Notes under the pieces: model-generated | What the model was told of the DNA's origin: nothing | Databases searched by the model: none | What the model saw: the letters and a program-made list of their open reading frames with translations, nothing else | Source of the DNA: Chitinophagaceae bacterium | GTDB taxonomy: Bacteria > Bacteroidota > Bacteroidia > Chitinophagales > Chitinophagaceae | Direction: 5' to 3' | DNA: 64,000 nucleotides | Assembly (NCBI GenBank): GCA_947488765.1 | Contig: CANLAE010000001.1 | Location: 62,001-126,000 of the forward strand | Part shown: piece after piece, positions 1 to 8,807 of the stretch | Layout of the letters: every line of letters starts with the position of its first letter | How positions within the stretch are numbered: the first letter of the stretch is position 1 | Program-made: the position numbers and the translations under genes

Positions 1-412
1 TGTATTACCTGAAACGATAGACAAAGATTTATTTCTAGTTTGCACAGGCACCGGCATTGCACCGTTCAGAAGCATGGTTCAATACATGCATCACAACAAT
101 ATTCCACATCAAAATATTCATTTAATTTTTGGTTGCCGAACTTTAGCAGATGGCTTATACATGAATGAACTCAGCGAATTATCCAAGCAACATTCAAACA
201 TTTTCTTTCATCCTGTTTTCTCAAGAGAAACTTCCGTTCCCGAAGGAATGCATACAGGCTATGTACATCACGTGTATGAATCACTAACAACTGAAAAACA
301 ACCCGCTTTATTTTATTTGTGTGGCTGGAAAAATATGGTGGATGAAGCAAGAGCAAGAATTGCTGCATTGGGCTACGATAAAAAAGATATTCATCTGGAA
401 TTGTATGGATAA
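1..412 (+). CDS. Ferredoxin-NADP reductase-like oxidoreductase, C-terminal part (5' end outside window)
   Basis: An open frame enters from the left edge (codons in phase with base 2) and ends at 412. Its first part reads CTGTGIAPFRSM, the pyridine-nucleotide-binding motif of the ferredoxin-NADP+ reductase family. It continues with an IFGCRT strand and a C-terminal FYLCGW motif followed by a helix and the tail LELYG, as in FNR/flavohemoglobin-type NAD(P)-binding domains. Only the NAD(P) half is present, about 136 codons; the FAD domain lies upstream. It converges with murA, 18 nt away. The family transfers electrons between NADPH and ferredoxin or flavodoxin; the physiological partner cannot be told from this fragment. 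Confidence 0.85.
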   Translation, partial: VLPETIDKDLFLVCTGTGIAPFRSMVQYMHHNNIPHQNIHLIFGCRTLADGLYMNELSELSKQHSNIFFHPVFSRETSVPEGMHTGYVHHVYESLTTEKQPALFYLCGWKNMVDEARARIAALGYDKKDIHLELYG

Positions 413-430
413 TGCCTTTTAAAAAATCAT

Positions 431-1735
431 TTACATTCTCCTGATTTCTGCTCCTAAATTTCTTAATCTTTCATCTATAAATTGATAGCCTCTGTCAATC
501 TGTTCAATGTTTTGAATAATACTTTTTCCTTCTGCACTCAACGCCGCTATCAACAATGCCTGACCGGCACGAATATCAGGACTGCTCATCGTAATTCCTT
601 TCAAAGAATTTTTTCTTGCCAAGCCTATAACGGTTGCCCTATGCGGATCACACAAAATAATTTGTGCACCCATATCAATTAATTTATCTACAAAAAACAA
701 CCTGCTTTCAAACATTTTTTGATGAATCAATACACTCCCTTTTGCTTGTGTAGCAACCACTAAAACAATACTCAGTAAGTCAGGTGTAAAGCCTGGCCAT
801 GGATGATCAGAAACAGTTAAAATACTTCCATCTAAAAATGTACTTACTTCATACATTTCTTGTGCAGGAATATAAATATCATCGCCAATTATTTCTAAGT
901 GAATACCGAGTTGTTGAAATTTTTCAGGAATAATTCCCAAATGTTGCACCCCTGCATTTTTAATTGTCAATTCACTTTGTGTCATAGCCGCAAGCCCAAT
1001 AAAACTGCCCACTTCAATCATATCGGGCAACATTTCATGTGTAGTTCCGTTCAATTTTTGAACGCCCGAAATCACCAACAAATTACTTCCAATTCCCGAA
1101 ATATTTGCACCCATTCTATTCAGCATTTTACATAGTTGCTGAATATACGGCTCACAAGCAGCATTGTATATTGTTGTAATGCCTTCTGCTAAAACTGCTG
1201 CCATCAAAATATTTGCAGTACCTGTTACACTTGGTTCGTCCAATAACATGTAGCAACCCTGCAATTGCCTTGTTGTAAACTTCGAACAACTGATTGCAGC
1301 ATCATACTCAAAAGTTGCACCCAATTTTTGTAACCCAATAATATGTGTATCTAGTCTTCGTCTGCCAATTTTATCTCCACCCGGTTTTGGTATGTATGCT
1401 TTCTTAAACCTCGCAAGCATCGGTCCTGCAAGCATTACACTGCCTCTCAGCTTTCCACCTTTTTTTCTGAAAGCAGCACTTGCCAAATAATTTGCATCTA
1501 CATTTTTTGCGGTAAAGTTGTAGGTATGTGCATTTATTTGATCAACCTGTACACCCATGTCGTGCAACAATTCAATCAATAAATTAACATCTAAAATATT
1601 AGGAATATTAGCAATTGTAACCGTTTCTTCTGTTAACAAAACAGCACTTAATACTTGTAATGCTTCATTCTTAGCACCTTGCGGTATAATGCTTCCACTC
1701 AGCTTTTTGCCCCCTATTACTTCAAAAGATTTCAT
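431..1735 (-). CDS. murA: UDP-N-acetylglucosamine 1-carboxyvinyltransferase
   Basis: MurA transfers enolpyruvate from PEP to UDP-GlcNAc, the first committed step of peptidoglycan synthesis, in the cytoplasm. The 434-residue product (from MKSFEVIGG) shows the EPSP-synthase-like fold throughout: KNEALQVLSA near the start, GSVMLAGPMLARF at about 99-110, and a C-terminal IEQIDRGYQFIDERL. The catalytic loop reads PGGDKIGRRR, so residue 121 is Asp where the usual enzyme has the fosfomycin-targeted Cys. I chose the start at 1735 rather than 1777 because the extra 14 residues lie in a T-rich stretch just after a terminator-like hairpin and are not conserved in the family. It lies downstream of the DUF4290 gene on the same strand; that pairing is, from memory, common in Bacteroidota. 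Confidence 0.96.
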   Translation of the reverse strand: MKSFEVIGGKKLSGSIIPQGAKNEALQVLSAVLLTEETVTIANIPNILDVNLLIELLHDMGVQVDQINAHTYNFTAKNVDANYLASAAFRKKGGKLRGSVMLAGPMLARFKKAYIPKPGGDKIGRRRLDTHIIGLQKLGATFEYDAAISCSKFTTRQLQGCYMLLDEPSVTGTANILMAAVLAEGITTIYNAACEPYIQQLCKMLNRMGANISGIGSNLLVISGVQKLNGTTHEMLPDMIEVGSFIGLAAMTQSELTIKNAGVQHLGIIPEKFQQLGIHLEIIGDDIYIPAQEMYEVSTFLDGSILTVSDHPWPGFTPDLLSIVLVVATQAKGSVLIHQKMFESRLFFVDKLIDMGAQIILCDPHRATVIGLARKNSLKGITMSSPDIRAGQALLIAALSAEGKSIIQNIEQIDRGYQFIDERLRNLGAEIRRM

Positions 1736-1782
1736 TGTTTTATTCGATTTTTTTATCAAAATATTGAAAACCATCAATGCTA

Positions 1783-1815
1783 TTAAAAATAAAAAGCACT
1801 GAAAAAATCAGTGCT
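1783..1815 (-). terminator. Hairpin terminator after the DUF4290 gene
   Basis: A perfect 8-bp stem (AGCACTGA / TCAGTGCT, loop AAAAA) at 1795-1815 is followed, reading the minus strand, by a T-rich run. It sits between the DUF4290 stop and murA, so murA probably depends on read-through or its own promoter. Confidence 0.7.
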
Positions 1816-1852
1816 AAATTATTGCGTTACCCAGCAAAGATTATTTTGCCAA

Positions 1853-2584
1853 TTAATACCTTTTTTTAAAATTTCTATTGTTGCTATTTCTGTTGTCCCT
1901 TTGTTGTCCGCCGCCACCACCACCGGGTCTGTTTCTGTTGTCTCTTTGTTGTCCGCCGCCACCACTCGGTCTGTTGTTATTTCTAGCACCAAAATTCTGA
2001 CGTCTTGCACCACCTCTTGGATATTCATCTCTTTCAAAATTTTGATTGCGATGTTTAATAAACGGTGTGTTACTAAATTCCAATTGTCCGCCTGTTATAT
2101 CATCCAGTTCAGCCCTGATGGTATCGTCATGTACCAGTTCTTTGTGCCAGTTGCTGTAAGAAAGTTTCATGTAATAGGCAATTGCATTGGCAAAGCCAAC
2201 TTTCTTTTCCGGATTTTCTTCCTTCAAAGCCTTATCAATTACCAATTCCAAATTTTTTCCAAGATGTGCATATTTGGGATAGCGTCTTGGATATTTCATT
2301 GTTTCACCCTTAGGCTTGTAGGTATCTTTTTGAGGAATCGGATAAGGACTATCCACATCTAAATTAAAATTGCTGATTACAAATAAATGATCCCACAGCA
2401 TGTGCCTGAAATCTTCCACATTTCTCAAATGCGGGTTTAAAAAACCCATCAATTCAATCACACTTTTTGCCTGAATATTTCTTTTTTCTCTATCCTCAAT
2501 CGTTAACAGATATTCCACCATTTTCTGAATATGTCTGCCATATTCTCGCATCTCCAAATAATTTCTAGAAGTATTATAATCCAT
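1853..2584 (-). CDS. DUF4290 family protein with Gly/Arg/Asn-rich tail
   Basis: The first ~175 residues match the Bacteroidota-specific DUF4290 family as I remember it (MDYNTSRNYLEMREYGR, then a helical domain with HLRNVEDFRHMLWDHLF). Function is unknown. The last ~50 residues are low complexity, rich in Arg, Gly, Gln and Asn, and contain an imperfect duplication of a GGGGQQRDNRN unit. This tail resembles RGG-type RNA-binding tails, but a role in RNA binding is inference only. A perfect -7 box ends four bases before the ATG, so the transcript is probably leaderless. murA follows on the same strand after a terminator-like hairpin. Confidence 0.85.
   Translation of the reverse strand: MDYNTSRNYLEMREYGRHIQKMVEYLLTIEDREKRNIQAKSVIELMGFLNPHLRNVEDFRHMLWDHLFVISNFNLDVDSPYPIPQKDTYKPKGETMKYPRRYPKYAHLGKNLELVIDKALKEENPEKKVGFANAIAYYMKLSYSNWHKELVHDDTIRAELDDITGGQLEFSNTPFIKHRNQNFERDEYPRGGARRQNFGARNNNRPSGGGGQQRDNRNRPGGGGGGQQRDNRNSNNRNFKKRY
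1888..1974 (-). repeat. Imperfect tandem repeat encoding the GGGGQQRDNRN units
   Basis: Two copies of a unit of 14-15 codons (RPSGGGGQQRDNRN and RPGGGGGGQQRDNRN) lie side by side in the 3' end of the DUF4290 gene. A shorter degenerate third copy (SNNRN) follows. The underlying DNA is also repeated, so the tail length may vary by slippage. Confidence 0.75.
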
Positions 2585-2588
2585 GTTA

Positions 2589-2596
2589 CAAATATA
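2589..2596 (-). promoter_or_regulatory. -7 promoter element of the DUF4290 gene
   Basis: The minus strand reads TATATTTG, a perfect match to the Bacteroidota -7 consensus TAnnTTTG, with only four bases before the ATG at 2584. I see no clear -33 TTTG. Confidence 0.6.
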
Positions 2597-2749
2597 AATG
2601 ATAATAAAGTTAATGCTATTTTTTTTGAATAATTTCCATTGCTTCGCCTATTTCAGTTTTTATCTCTTTTTCCTTGGTTGTATGACTATTACAGAAAGAA
2701 TTGAATATTTTTTGGGCAATCAGCTACAACGCTTTAATCATCTGCATTT

Positions 2750-2804
2750 GGGGCTTTTTGCAAGTAGTCCTCGCAAAGCTGTGGGCTACTTTGCTGCAAT
2801 CCCC
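2750..2804. repeat. Structured intergenic element (long hairpin), function unknown
   Basis: The gap 2585-2919 between the EamA and DUF4290 genes holds no convincing gene. In it, 2760-2794 can fold into an 11-bp stem with one bulged base and a 12-nt loop. It is framed by GGGG (2750-2753) and CCCC (2801-2804). It is more GC-rich than the surrounding DNA. An 89-codon frame crosses it but resembles no family I know. It may be an interspersed repeat or an RNA structure. Confidence 0.45.
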
Positions 2805-2919
2805 GTGCTTGTGTACTTTAGAACATTATTAAACATGTCTAGTGCTATTTTGGCCAGAATTCAATAAAATTATTTACACATGTTAGCCGGTGATACGAAC
2901 CACTTGAACCAATGAGTAT

Positions 2920-3843
2920 TTAATTTTCTCCCTCAACGGAATTTTTATTTTTCAGGTATTGTTTTTTAAAAGCGTTATTCACCAAATAAACACCCAATAA
3001 AGTAATCATCGTTCCTACAATAAAATTGATGGTTACTTTTTCATTCAACCAAATTGCACCAATTGAAATTGCAACAATCGGATTGATATAGGCGTACAAC
3101 GATGCAATTGCAGGGGGCAAATGTTTCATACTGTATATGAATGCAATAATTGCAAACACAGATCCGGCAAGCACCAAATAAAAAATAGACAACCAAGCTT
3201 GCATCGAAATTTCTGTAAGTGGAATAGTTTTCCCAGAAGCATAACTAATCACCGTCATCATTACCGAACCAAATAAGAGTTGCCAACCCATACCAAAATA
3301 TGCATTTACTTTAACCTTTTCTCTACCAATCATAATGGTGCTGAAACTCCATGAAAGCATTGCTATTACTGCAAGAAACAACCCAAACAGATATCCATCG
3401 GGATGTACTAAAAATGCATTTTCGTAAAATACAAAACAGATGCCTGCAATACCAGTTAAAATGCCAACAATCGTTAATGCATTGATGTTTTTATTGTTGA
3501 AGAAAAAATATTCAATCACCACAACACTCAATGGATACAAGGCGCCAATTACAGAAGCCAATCCGCTTGGGATATACATTAAACTCCAGGTACTTACGCC
3601 ATTGGCTAATACAAAAGTGAAAATAGATAATATAAAAAGCTGACGAAATTGTTTGAACGTTGGTATTTTTTCTTTTCTGATCAGAAAAAAAGTAATGAAA
3701 ATACAACCGCCAATAAACTGCCGAATTGCAGCCATTTCCAATGCGGGCATTTGCTTTACACCCAACTTCATGGCAACCCAGGTGGTCCCCCAAATAAGAG
3801 AAGTTGCCGTTAATGCTAGATATGCTTTTTGTTGGGTTTTCAT
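2920..3843 (-). CDS. EamA/DMT-family transporter
   Basis: A roughly 307-residue membrane protein with two EamA repeats, each about five hydrophobic helices (SLIWGTTWVAMKLG at the start of the first; MLSWSFSTIMIG opening the second; NPIVAISIGAIWLNE near the end, the typical EamA motif). The family exports metabolites such as amino acids or purine-related compounds; the substrate cannot be read from sequence. The start at 3843 (MKTQQKAYL) fits the family better than the upstream ATG at 3867. It is the last gene in a same-strand series comEC-purH-EamA with 37 nt between it and purH, so co-transcription is likely. Confidence 0.88.
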   Translation of the reverse strand: MKTQQKAYLALTATSLIWGTTWVAMKLGVKQMPALEMAAIRQFIGGCIFITFFLIRKEKIPTFKQFRQLFILSIFTFVLANGVSTWSLMYIPSGLASVIGALYPLSVVVIEYFFFNNKNINALTIVGILTGIAGICFVFYENAFLVHPDGYLFGLFLAVIAMLSWSFSTIMIGREKVKVNAYFGMGWQLLFGSVMMTVISYASGKTIPLTEISMQAWLSIFYLVLAGSVFAIIAFIYSMKHLPPAIASLYAYINPIVAISIGAIWLNEKVTINFIVGTMITLLGVYLVNNAFKKQYLKNKNSVEGEN

Positions 3844-3880
3844 TAATTCAATATCATATATCATCAATTAAAAAGACTCA

Positions 3881-5410
3881 TTAGTGCTTAAAATGCCTCA
3901 TTCCGGTAAGTACCATTGCCAAATTATTTTCTATACAATAAGCAATGCTGTCTTTGTCTCTGATACTTCCGCCGGGCTGTATAAATACTTCAATGCCTTC
4001 TGTATGGGCCATTGTAACACAATCACCAAAAGGAAAAAATGCATCGCTTGCCAATACTGCACCTTTTAAATCAAAACTAAATTGTTTTGATTTTTCAATC
4101 GATTGACGAAGTGCATCTACCCTGCTTGTTTGCCCACAACCTTTGCCAATTAATTGTTTATTTTTAACCAAAGCAATGGCATTACTTTTTAAATGCTTGC
4201 ACACAATATTGGCAAAAACTAAATCCTCTTTTTCTGCTGCCGAAGTTGGTCTTCCGCCTGCTTCTTGCCAATCGGTATAATTACCTTTATCTGCTTGTTG
4301 TACAAGTGTGCCATTGAGTAATGCACGTGATGGTGAATTTAATTCAACTGCTTTGGGTTGTAACTGCAATAAAATTCTGTTCTTTTTGGATTGAAGTATT
4401 TGCAGAGCATCTTCATCAAATGCAGGTGCAATCAATACTTCAAAGAATATTTCATTAATAGCTTCTGCTGTTGCAACGTCAATTGCAGCATTGGTTACCA
4501 ATACACCACCAAAAGCACTTTCCGGATCGCCGGCTAATGCTGCATCCCAGCCTTCTTTGACAGTATTTCTGCTTGCAATTCCGCATACATTGGTGTGTTT
4601 AATAATTGCAAATACAACTTCCTTTCCGGTTGATTGTTCATTAGAAAATTCACGAATCAATTGTACGGCAGCATCTACATCAACCAAATTATTATAAGAA
4701 AGTTCTTTACCATTTAACTGGTTGAATAATTTGGATAAATCGCCAAAAAATATTGCTTGCTGATGTGGATTTTCTCCGTAACGCAATATTTGTTTTGTAG
4801 AGGAAGTTTGAACCGCCGTATTATCTGGATTGAAATAATTATTAATAGCAATGTCATAATTCATCACCACCTGAAACGCTTTAGCAGCATAGCTTTTACG
4901 TTGATCTAAAGTGGTAGTTCCGTCTTGCGTATTCAATATTTCTTGTAATGTTACATAATCTTCTTTTGATGCAATTACCACCACATCTTTATAATTTTTT
5001 GCAGCAGCACGAATCATAGACGGTCCGCCTATATCTACTTTTTCTATAATTAATTTTTCATCTGAAGTGCTTTGCAATGTTTCTTCAAAAGGGTATAGAT
5101 CCACAATCACCAAATCAATTTCAGGGATTGCAAATTGTTGCATATCATCTAAATGTGCAGCATCATCTCTTTTACCCAAAATTCCACCAAACACAACAGG
5201 ATGAAGGGTTTTAACCCTACCACCTAATATAGAAGGATAAGAAGTTAGACTTTCAACTGGCACACAGGGAATATTGGCATTTTCTAAAAATGTTTGTGTG
5301 CCTCCTGTTGAATAAATAGTAACTCCTTGTTCGTGTAATTTTTTTGCCAAAGGCGTTAACCCATCTTTGTAAAAAACAGAAATAAGTGCAGATTGAATTT
5401 TTTTGTTCAT
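3881..5410 (-). CDS. purH: Bifunctional AICAR transformylase / IMP cyclohydrolase
   Basis: This 509-residue cytoplasmic enzyme carries out the last two steps of purine synthesis, AICAR to FAICAR to IMP. The N-terminal ~190 residues form the MGS-like IMP cyclohydrolase domain (GTQTFLENANIPC; GGRVKTLHPVVFGGIL; DLVIVDLYPFEETL). The remainder is the AICAR transformylase domain with RYGENPHQQA, AIIKHTNVCGIA and the C-terminal SDAFFPFGD...IQPGGSIRDKDSI. All expected motifs are present and the length is normal. It lies 26 nt after comEC on the same strand. Confidence 0.97.
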   Translation of the reverse strand: MNKKIQSALISVFYKDGLTPLAKKLHEQGVTIYSTGGTQTFLENANIPCVPVESLTSYPSILGGRVKTLHPVVFGGILGKRDDAAHLDDMQQFAIPEIDLVIVDLYPFEETLQSTSDEKLIIEKVDIGGPSMIRAAAKNYKDVVVIASKEDYVTLQEILNTQDGTTTLDQRKSYAAKAFQVVMNYDIAINNYFNPDNTAVQTSSTKQILRYGENPHQQAIFFGDLSKLFNQLNGKELSYNNLVDVDAAVQLIREFSNEQSTGKEVVFAIIKHTNVCGIASRNTVKEGWDAALAGDPESAFGGVLVTNAAIDVATAEAINEIFFEVLIAPAFDEDALQILQSKKNRILLQLQPKAVELNSPSRALLNGTLVQQADKGNYTDWQEAGGRPTSAAEKEDLVFANIVCKHLKSNAIALVKNKQLIGKGCGQTSRVDALRQSIEKSKQFSFDLKGAVLASDAFFPFGDCVTMAHTEGIEVFIQPGGSIRDKDSIAYCIENNLAMVLTGMRHFKH

Positions 5411-5436
5411 TGTATATTGTATTTATGCAAGCTTTG

Positions 5437-7527
5437 TCAGAGGTTCATTACAAACGCTCCTTTCGAAGCAGTTGAATGGTGGCGCAAATGTAGGCTGTCG
5501 GCATCTTTTTCCCAATAAGCAATTTTCCAAAATGGATTGGAAGAATCAAATACATACATCGAACAATCGAAGTATTGATAAAAGCGGTTTAAATAGATCT
5601 TAGGATTTTTAGTAAATACAATAGCATCGATTTTTATTTTTTGCTGTATTTCGGGCATTTGAAATGTGTCATCTACGATTAAAATCAGTTTATTCCCATT
5701 GCTGATAATATGATTGTTAAATGTGAAGTTTTTCAATGTATCTGCTTCATTTGTACGAAGTAAAATTCTAGACGGAGTGATATGAAAATTTCTCAAAAAG
5801 CCCTCTTCTTTTAAAACACTATCACCCAAAAATTTACAATCTCTTCCCTGAATCAGGTCTATTGCAGTATGATTGGAAACATTATACACCAGCATTTTTA
5901 CTTGGTTATTTTTTTCCAAAAAATCTATGCTTCTCAAAAACGTAAACAATAAAATACCAAATAAACCAATCATCATTCCATGATAAGATTTTTGTATCAA
6001 CCATTTGCTAATTCCTATGATGGCTACGAATAAAAATATTACTTGAAGAGTAGTGATTTGCAAGGCAGGCCAAACAGAAAAAGGCAAGGCATCTACACTG
6101 CCAATTACATAGTTCATTAATGCAACGCCTGCACCAACTGTCTTGCCAACAAATGCACCCACATATGGAATGTAGTATGTTACAAGCAACAACAATGCAT
6201 CATACAAAATGAACCCCGAAAATGGAACTGCAAAAATATTGGTGAACAAAAATAATGTTGGGAATTGATGAAAGTGATACAACACAATTGGAAGCGTTAA
6301 AATTTGTGCAGATAATGTAACTGCATTCAAACTCCAAAGCCCTTTCAGTAATTTATTTTTAAAATAAAACCAGTTGTTGATGTGCTTTTGAAAAACAACA
6401 ATACTTAATACAGCGCTGTATGATAATTGAAAACCAACATCCCACAAACTAAATGGGTTGACCAACAAAATCACAAAAGCAGATGCTGCCAAACTATTGT
6501 ACATATTGGTTCTCTTTCCCAAACTTTCACCAATCACAATAAAGGTAAACATCACTGCACTTCGCATAATAGAAGGTGCAGCGCCTGCAATAAAACTAAA
6601 GCCCCACAACACCAATAAAATGACAAGTGGTTTTATAATTTTAGTGATTTTAAATTTCAGGAATGGCTTAAACAAAAGCAGGAGCAACCCATAAATCATT
6701 CCCAAATGCAACCCACTAATTGCAATAATATGCACCACTCCAGTGTTGCTGTATTGTTGTACCAATTCTCTGTCTAAATCGTCTCTATACCCTATCAATA
6801 AAGCTTCTGCAACACTGAGCTCATTTTGGTCATGAATGTTATTTCGTAATATAGAAAGCACTTTTACTCTTGCCTTGATTAATATTTCATTGAACAAATT
6901 TTTATTGGATGTTGGTAACACCATAAAACTTTGATCATTTACAAAAGCCTGGTAAGAAATATTTTGAAAAGAACAATAACGGGCATAATCAAACCCTCCA
7001 GGATTACCTGCATTGGTAATAGGTTGCAGGTTTTTAACAAAAACAATTTGAGAGCCAAAATTTAATAATGGTTTGGTGGAATCTTTTTTAAAATACAACA
7101 AAACATCCCCTACAACGGGTTGCCATTTACCATCAATGTACAGAGCATCTGCCTTTGCGAATGCTTTGTATGATTTTTCCTTTACCACTAATGGTTCTTG
7201 TATAGTAAGCAAAACCGGAATATTAATTTGATATTGTTTGCCAATCCAATTTTGTTGGTGTTCAATATTTTTTTCAAAACCCAACAAACCACCGAGTGCA
7301 GTTAATAAAATTGTAAATCCAAATCCGCTTAACAAACTCCATGAAAATTTTTTTGCTGTCGTTTGTAAAATATAAATTATTAAAAAAAACACACCAATAA
7401 TTGCTAGTACAACAAATGGAAATATTGAAATATTAAAATGATACTGCAATAATATTCCTAATATCAAAGGCAGCAATAAACGAAGTGCAGGGATTGTATT
7501 TAATGTAGATTTTCCATATCGTAACAT
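5437..7527 (-). CDS. ComEC/Rec2-family competence membrane protein
   Basis: The protein (~696 residues from MLRYGKSTLN) has the ComEC architecture: two or three N-terminal membrane helices, a periplasmic DUF4131-like/OB region (residues ~100-200), then the competence domain with HIIAISGLHLGM and about eight further helices. In the family this forms the inner-membrane channel for single-stranded DNA uptake. The last ~150 residues sit where a metallo-beta-lactamase-like domain normally lies, but no HxHxDH motif is present. A near-consensus -7 box (TATATTTA, 7532-7539) ends four bases before the ATG. purH follows 26 nt downstream. Confidence 0.87.
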   Translation of the reverse strand: MLRYGKSTLNTIPALRLLLPLILGILLQYHFNISIFPFVVLAIIGVFFLIIYILQTTAKKFSWSLLSGFGFTILLTALGGLLGFEKNIEHQQNWIGKQYQINIPVLLTIQEPLVVKEKSYKAFAKADALYIDGKWQPVVGDVLLYFKKDSTKPLLNFGSQIVFVKNLQPITNAGNPGGFDYARYCSFQNISYQAFVNDQSFMVLPTSNKNLFNEILIKARVKVLSILRNNIHDQNELSVAEALLIGYRDDLDRELVQQYSNTGVVHIIAISGLHLGMIYGLLLLLFKPFLKFKITKIIKPLVILLVLWGFSFIAGAAPSIMRSAVMFTFIVIGESLGKRTNMYNSLAASAFVILLVNPFSLWDVGFQLSYSAVLSIVVFQKHINNWFYFKNKLLKGLWSLNAVTLSAQILTLPIVLYHFHQFPTLFLFTNIFAVPFSGFILYDALLLLVTYYIPYVGAFVGKTVGAGVALMNYVIGSVDALPFSVWPALQITTLQVIFLFVAIIGISKWLIQKSYHGMMIGLFGILLFTFLRSIDFLEKNNQVKMLVYNVSNHTAIDLIQGRDCKFLGDSVLKEEGFLRNFHITPSRILLRTNEADTLKNFTFNNHIISNGNKLILIVDDTFQMPEIQQKIKIDAIVFTKNPKIYLNRFYQYFDCSMYVFDSSNPFWKIAYWEKDADSLHLRHHSTASKGAFVMNL

Positions 7528-7542
7528 GGAGTAAATATATAA

Positions 7543-7573
7543 TAAAAACGTCATTCAAATAATAATTTGAATG
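7543..7573 (-). terminator. Hairpin terminator after the carB C-terminal half
   Basis: A perfect 9-bp inverted repeat (CATTCAAAT / ATTTGAATG, four-base loop, 7552-7573) lies just past the carB stop. On the minus strand it is followed by ACG and a run of five T. Confidence 0.6.
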
Positions 7574-7598
7574 CTTGTCAGAAATAAAAGTTAAATTA

Positions 7599-8792
7599 TT
7601 ATTTACTTAAATGCATACTTCTTTCTTTATACAAAGTTCTGAAGTATGGATCTCTTAAATCTTTGATGAAGCGGATAGCCTCACCGGTACTTTTCATTTC
7701 AGGTCCTAATTCTTTATTTACGCCTGGAAATTTGTTGAAACTGAAAACAGGTTCTTTGATAGCGTAACCTTCGAGTTTTTTCTCCATTGTAAACTCAGTT
7801 AGTTTTGCTGCACCCAACATTACTTTAGTAGCAATATTCAAATAAGGAATTTGATAGGCTTTGGCAATAAATGGGGTTGTTCTTGAAGCCCTTGGATTTG
7901 CTTCAATTACATAAACTTTATCTCCTTTTACAGCAAACTGAATATTAATCAACCCCTTTATATTCAAGGCTCTTGCAATTTTTTCACTGTAAAATTCCAT
8001 TGTTTCAACAATCAATGGTGTAAGGTTAAAAGCAGGTAAAACTGCGTTGCTATCTCCACTATGAATCCCAGCCGGCTCAATGTGCTCCATCACGCCCATT
8101 ACATGAAAATTTTCTCCATCAAAAATCGCATCTACCTCTGCTTCCTGGCAACGATCAAGAAAATGATCAATTAAAATTTTATTATCGGGAATATGTTTTA
8201 AAATACTGATGCAGGCTTTTTCTACTTCTTCATCATTAATTACAATTCGCATTCTCTGCCCACCCAATACATAACTCGGACGAACCAAAACAGGATATCC
8301 AACTTTATTGGCAACATCAATTGCTTCTTCAGCAGTATAAGCAGTTCCGTAATTCGGATAAGGAATATTGAGTTCTTTTAATAAATCGCTGAAACGACCT
8401 CTATCTTCAGCAATATCCATATTATCAAAACTTGTACCTATAATTTTTATACCTTTTTCATGTAACTTTTTGGAAAGTTTCAAGGCTGTTTGTCCGCCCA
8501 ATTGCACTATCACTCCTTCGGGTTTTTCTAATTCAATGATTTCCCACAAATGTTCCCAGTAAACGGGCTCAAAATATAATTTGTCAGCCATGTCAAAATC
8601 TGTACTCACTGTTTCAGGATTGCAATTCATCATGATTGCTTCATAGCCACATTCTTTGATTGCCAACAAGCCATGTACACAGCAATAGTCAAACTCAATT
8701 CCTTGACCTATTCTGTTAGGGCCACTGCCTAAAACAATTATTTTTTTCTTAGAAGTTGGGATGGATTCGTTTCCTTGTAATAACTTGCTCAT
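7599..8792 (-). CDS. carB: Carbamoyl-phosphate synthase large subunit, C-terminal synthetase half (split gene)
   Basis: The ~397-residue product matches only the second half of CarB, the domain that phosphorylates carbamate to carbamoyl phosphate. It opens with NESIPTSKKKIIVLGSGPNRIGQG at the point where full-length proteins begin their second synthetase unit. It contains the ATP-grasp motifs RPSYVLGGQ and EANPRASRTTPF. It ends with KSTGEAIRFIKDLRDPYFRTLY, so there is no C-terminal MGS-like allosteric domain. The first half lies 41.5 kb away on the other strand (50283-51929), and the two together would give about 945 residues. I chose ATG at 8792 over the TTG at 8810, because that TTG is part of a perfect -7 promoter box. 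Confidence 0.95.
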   Translation of the reverse strand: MSKLLQGNESIPTSKKKIIVLGSGPNRIGQGIEFDYCCVHGLLAIKECGYEAIMMNCNPETVSTDFDMADKLYFEPVYWEHLWEIIELEKPEGVIVQLGGQTALKLSKKLHEKGIKIIGTSFDNMDIAEDRGRFSDLLKELNIPYPNYGTAYTAEEAIDVANKVGYPVLVRPSYVLGGQRMRIVINDEEVEKACISILKHIPDNKILIDHFLDRCQEAEVDAIFDGENFHVMGVMEHIEPAGIHSGDSNAVLPAFNLTPLIVETMEFYSEKIARALNIKGLINIQFAVKGDKVYVIEANPRASRTTPFIAKAYQIPYLNIATKVMLGAAKLTEFTMEKKLEGYAIKEPVFSFNKFPGVNKELGPEMKSTGEAIRFIKDLRDPYFRTLYKERSMHLSK

Positions 8793-8807
8793 TGTAGAAG
8801 AATTGTG

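Noticed and set aside
1811-2362. 183-codon plus-strand frame across the DUF4290 gene
   Set aside because: It is antisense to a clear family member and its Ser/Thr/Val-rich repeats only mirror the Gly/Gln/Arg tail.
2598-2867. 89-codon plus-strand frame in the spacer upstream of DUF4290
   Set aside because: It crosses the structured element, has no promoter or family similarity, and its start lies in the opposite-strand promoter.
2700-2919. Integron attC-like site in the spacer (GTTAGCC and CTACAAC motifs)
   Set aside because: The core-site consensus is not met, spacing is wrong, and no integrase or cassette array is present.
7599-8792. carB half-gene as a frameshift or sequencing-error fragment
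   Set aside because: The missing half is 41.5 kb away on the other strand with its own start, stop and terminator, so a local sequence error cannot explain it.
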